DNA of 64,000 nucleotides from Saccharospirillum sp. Its GTDB lineage: Bacteria; Pseudomonadota; Gammaproteobacteria; Pseudomonadales; Natronospirillaceae. Both the position numbers and the translations under genes were made by a program. This document shows, piece by piece, positions 63,702 through 64,000 of this stretch. The DNA is taken from positions 39,142 to 103,141 of the forward strand of contig JAIUML010000014.1 of NCBI GenBank assembly GCA_022565595.1, written 5' to 3'. Every line of letters begins with the position of its first letter. The first letter of the stretch is position 1. The notes below the pieces were generated by a model, which saw nothing but the letters and a program-made list of their open reading frames with translations, made no database searches and was not told the origin of the DNA.

Positions 63702-63718
63702 CCCCTCAAGCCAGGTAT

Positions 63719-63773
63719 CACTCCCCTCTCCCTCGGTAGAGGGGCTGGGGCAGTCCGACGTATCGGTGAGGGG
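63719..63773. repeat. Degenerate CCCTCTCCC-family repeat after rfbA
   Basis: CCCCTCT (63723-63729) pairs with AGAGGGG (63738-63744), and GGTGAGGGG follows at 63765-63773, the same parts as in the rfbB insertion but more diverged. It lies 17 bases after the rfbA stop. The stretch 63774-63860 is C/A-rich, with nothing else seen. Confidence 0.6.
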
Positions 63774-63861
63774 CCTGTGCCAACCCAAACCACCGCCAAT
63801 GCCAAAACGACGACACACCAATCGACCCAAGCCAAAAAAAACTACCCACAAACCCCCAGCA

Positions 63862-63899
63862 TCCTGCCGCACACCATGTCGATGAGGACATCGACACTC
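63862..63899 (-). repeat. Interrupted REP unit
   Basis: GTCGATG-AGGA-CATCGAC followed by ACTC. In the other copies of this unit (53325-53356 and about 60004-60040) this arm continues ACTCCA. Here the match stops exactly after ACTC, where GTGTG begins. Confidence 0.7.
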
Positions 63900-64000
63900 G
63901 TGTGCCCGGCATGGGCCAGAACTTGTTACCTGAAAGGAGGTAACCGGAAGTAGTGACGACAACCGTAGCGAAACGCAAGGGGGAAGCCGTGAGGCCAGCC
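63900..64000 (+). mobile_element. Probable 5' end of a group II intron (partial)
   Basis: The sequence begins GTGTG, matching the GUGYG 5' consensus of group II introns. It continues with short hairpins (CCCGGCATGGG; GTTACCT-GAAAGG-AGGTAAC type) and AGCGAAACGCAAGGGGG, which looks like domain I structure. It abuts a stem-loop, as bacterial class C introns do. Only 101 bases are in the window, so no reverse transcriptase is visible. Confidence 0.55.

Noticed and set aside
1..64000. tRNA, rRNA, CRISPR array or prophage
   Set aside because: I found no cloverleaf, rRNA segment, regular repeat-spacer array or phage structural gene on reading the window, though short tRNAs can be missed by eye.

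Overview
The window reads as chromosome of a flagellated, aerobic gammaproteobacterium. Pseudomonas-like gene sets (finR/fpr, crbS/crbR-type sensor pair, flgM-flgN, flgA-cheV-cheR, sigma-54 flagellar promoters), heterotetrameric sarcosine oxidase, a marine-style osmolyte or polyamine ABC transporter and giant hook proteins suggest a marine member of the former Oceanospirillales (Saccharospirillum/Reinekea-like). That placement is inference; no rRNA or marker phylogeny is available here.

Layout. 1-3.4 kb: a partial DnaQ-fold-like gene, a small zinc-ribbon protein, truC and an Atm1-type ABC exporter. 3.6-7.0 kb: acyl-CoA/branched-chain catabolism (HibCH-like hydrolase, SDR dehydrogenase, thiolase). 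7.0-9.4 kb: finR/fpr divergent redox-stress pair and trxC. 9.4-17.9 kb: a chemoreceptor, an AlkK-like acyl-CoA ligase, and a CrbS/CrbR-type transporter-sensor kinase with its regulator. 18-42.9 kb: flagellar and chemotaxis cluster (coiled-coil gene, flgN, flgM, flgA, cheV, cheR, then flgBCDE, flgFGHI, flgJKL), interrupted at 23.4-28.3 kb by a two-component operon that also encodes a TPR/beta-barrel protein and a small proline-rich secreted protein, followed by a DUF4382-like lipoprotein. 43-48.1 kb: soxBDAG sarcosine oxidase on the minus strand. 48.7-53.3 kb: divergent PotABCD-type ABC importer. 53.4-59.9 kb: capsule export genes (kpsS-like and an outer-membrane barrel on minus; kpsD, kpsM, kpsT, kpsE on plus). 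60.2-63.7 kb: dTDP-rhamnose genes rfbCBDA.

Intergenic DNA is rich in repeats of at least three families: (i) REP/BIME-like double hairpins built on a GTCGAT(N)ATCGAC stem; (ii) a roughly 120-140 bp multi-branched structured repeat with three copies, whose outer stems differ in sequence but keep pairing; (iii) G/C-rich CCCTCTCCC/GGGAGAGGG palindromes, one of which sits in frame inside rfbB. At the right edge a REP copy is broken by what looks like the 5' end of a group II intron.

The items most worth following up are: a shared AAAGCGGCA leader motif downstream of the sigma-54-like promoters of flgB, flgF and flgJ (candidate activator site); the 1213-residue FlgE and 1019-residue FlgK, which share a homologous inserted domain; the covarying structured repeat; the in-frame repeat in rfbB; and the two-component/beta-barrel operon.
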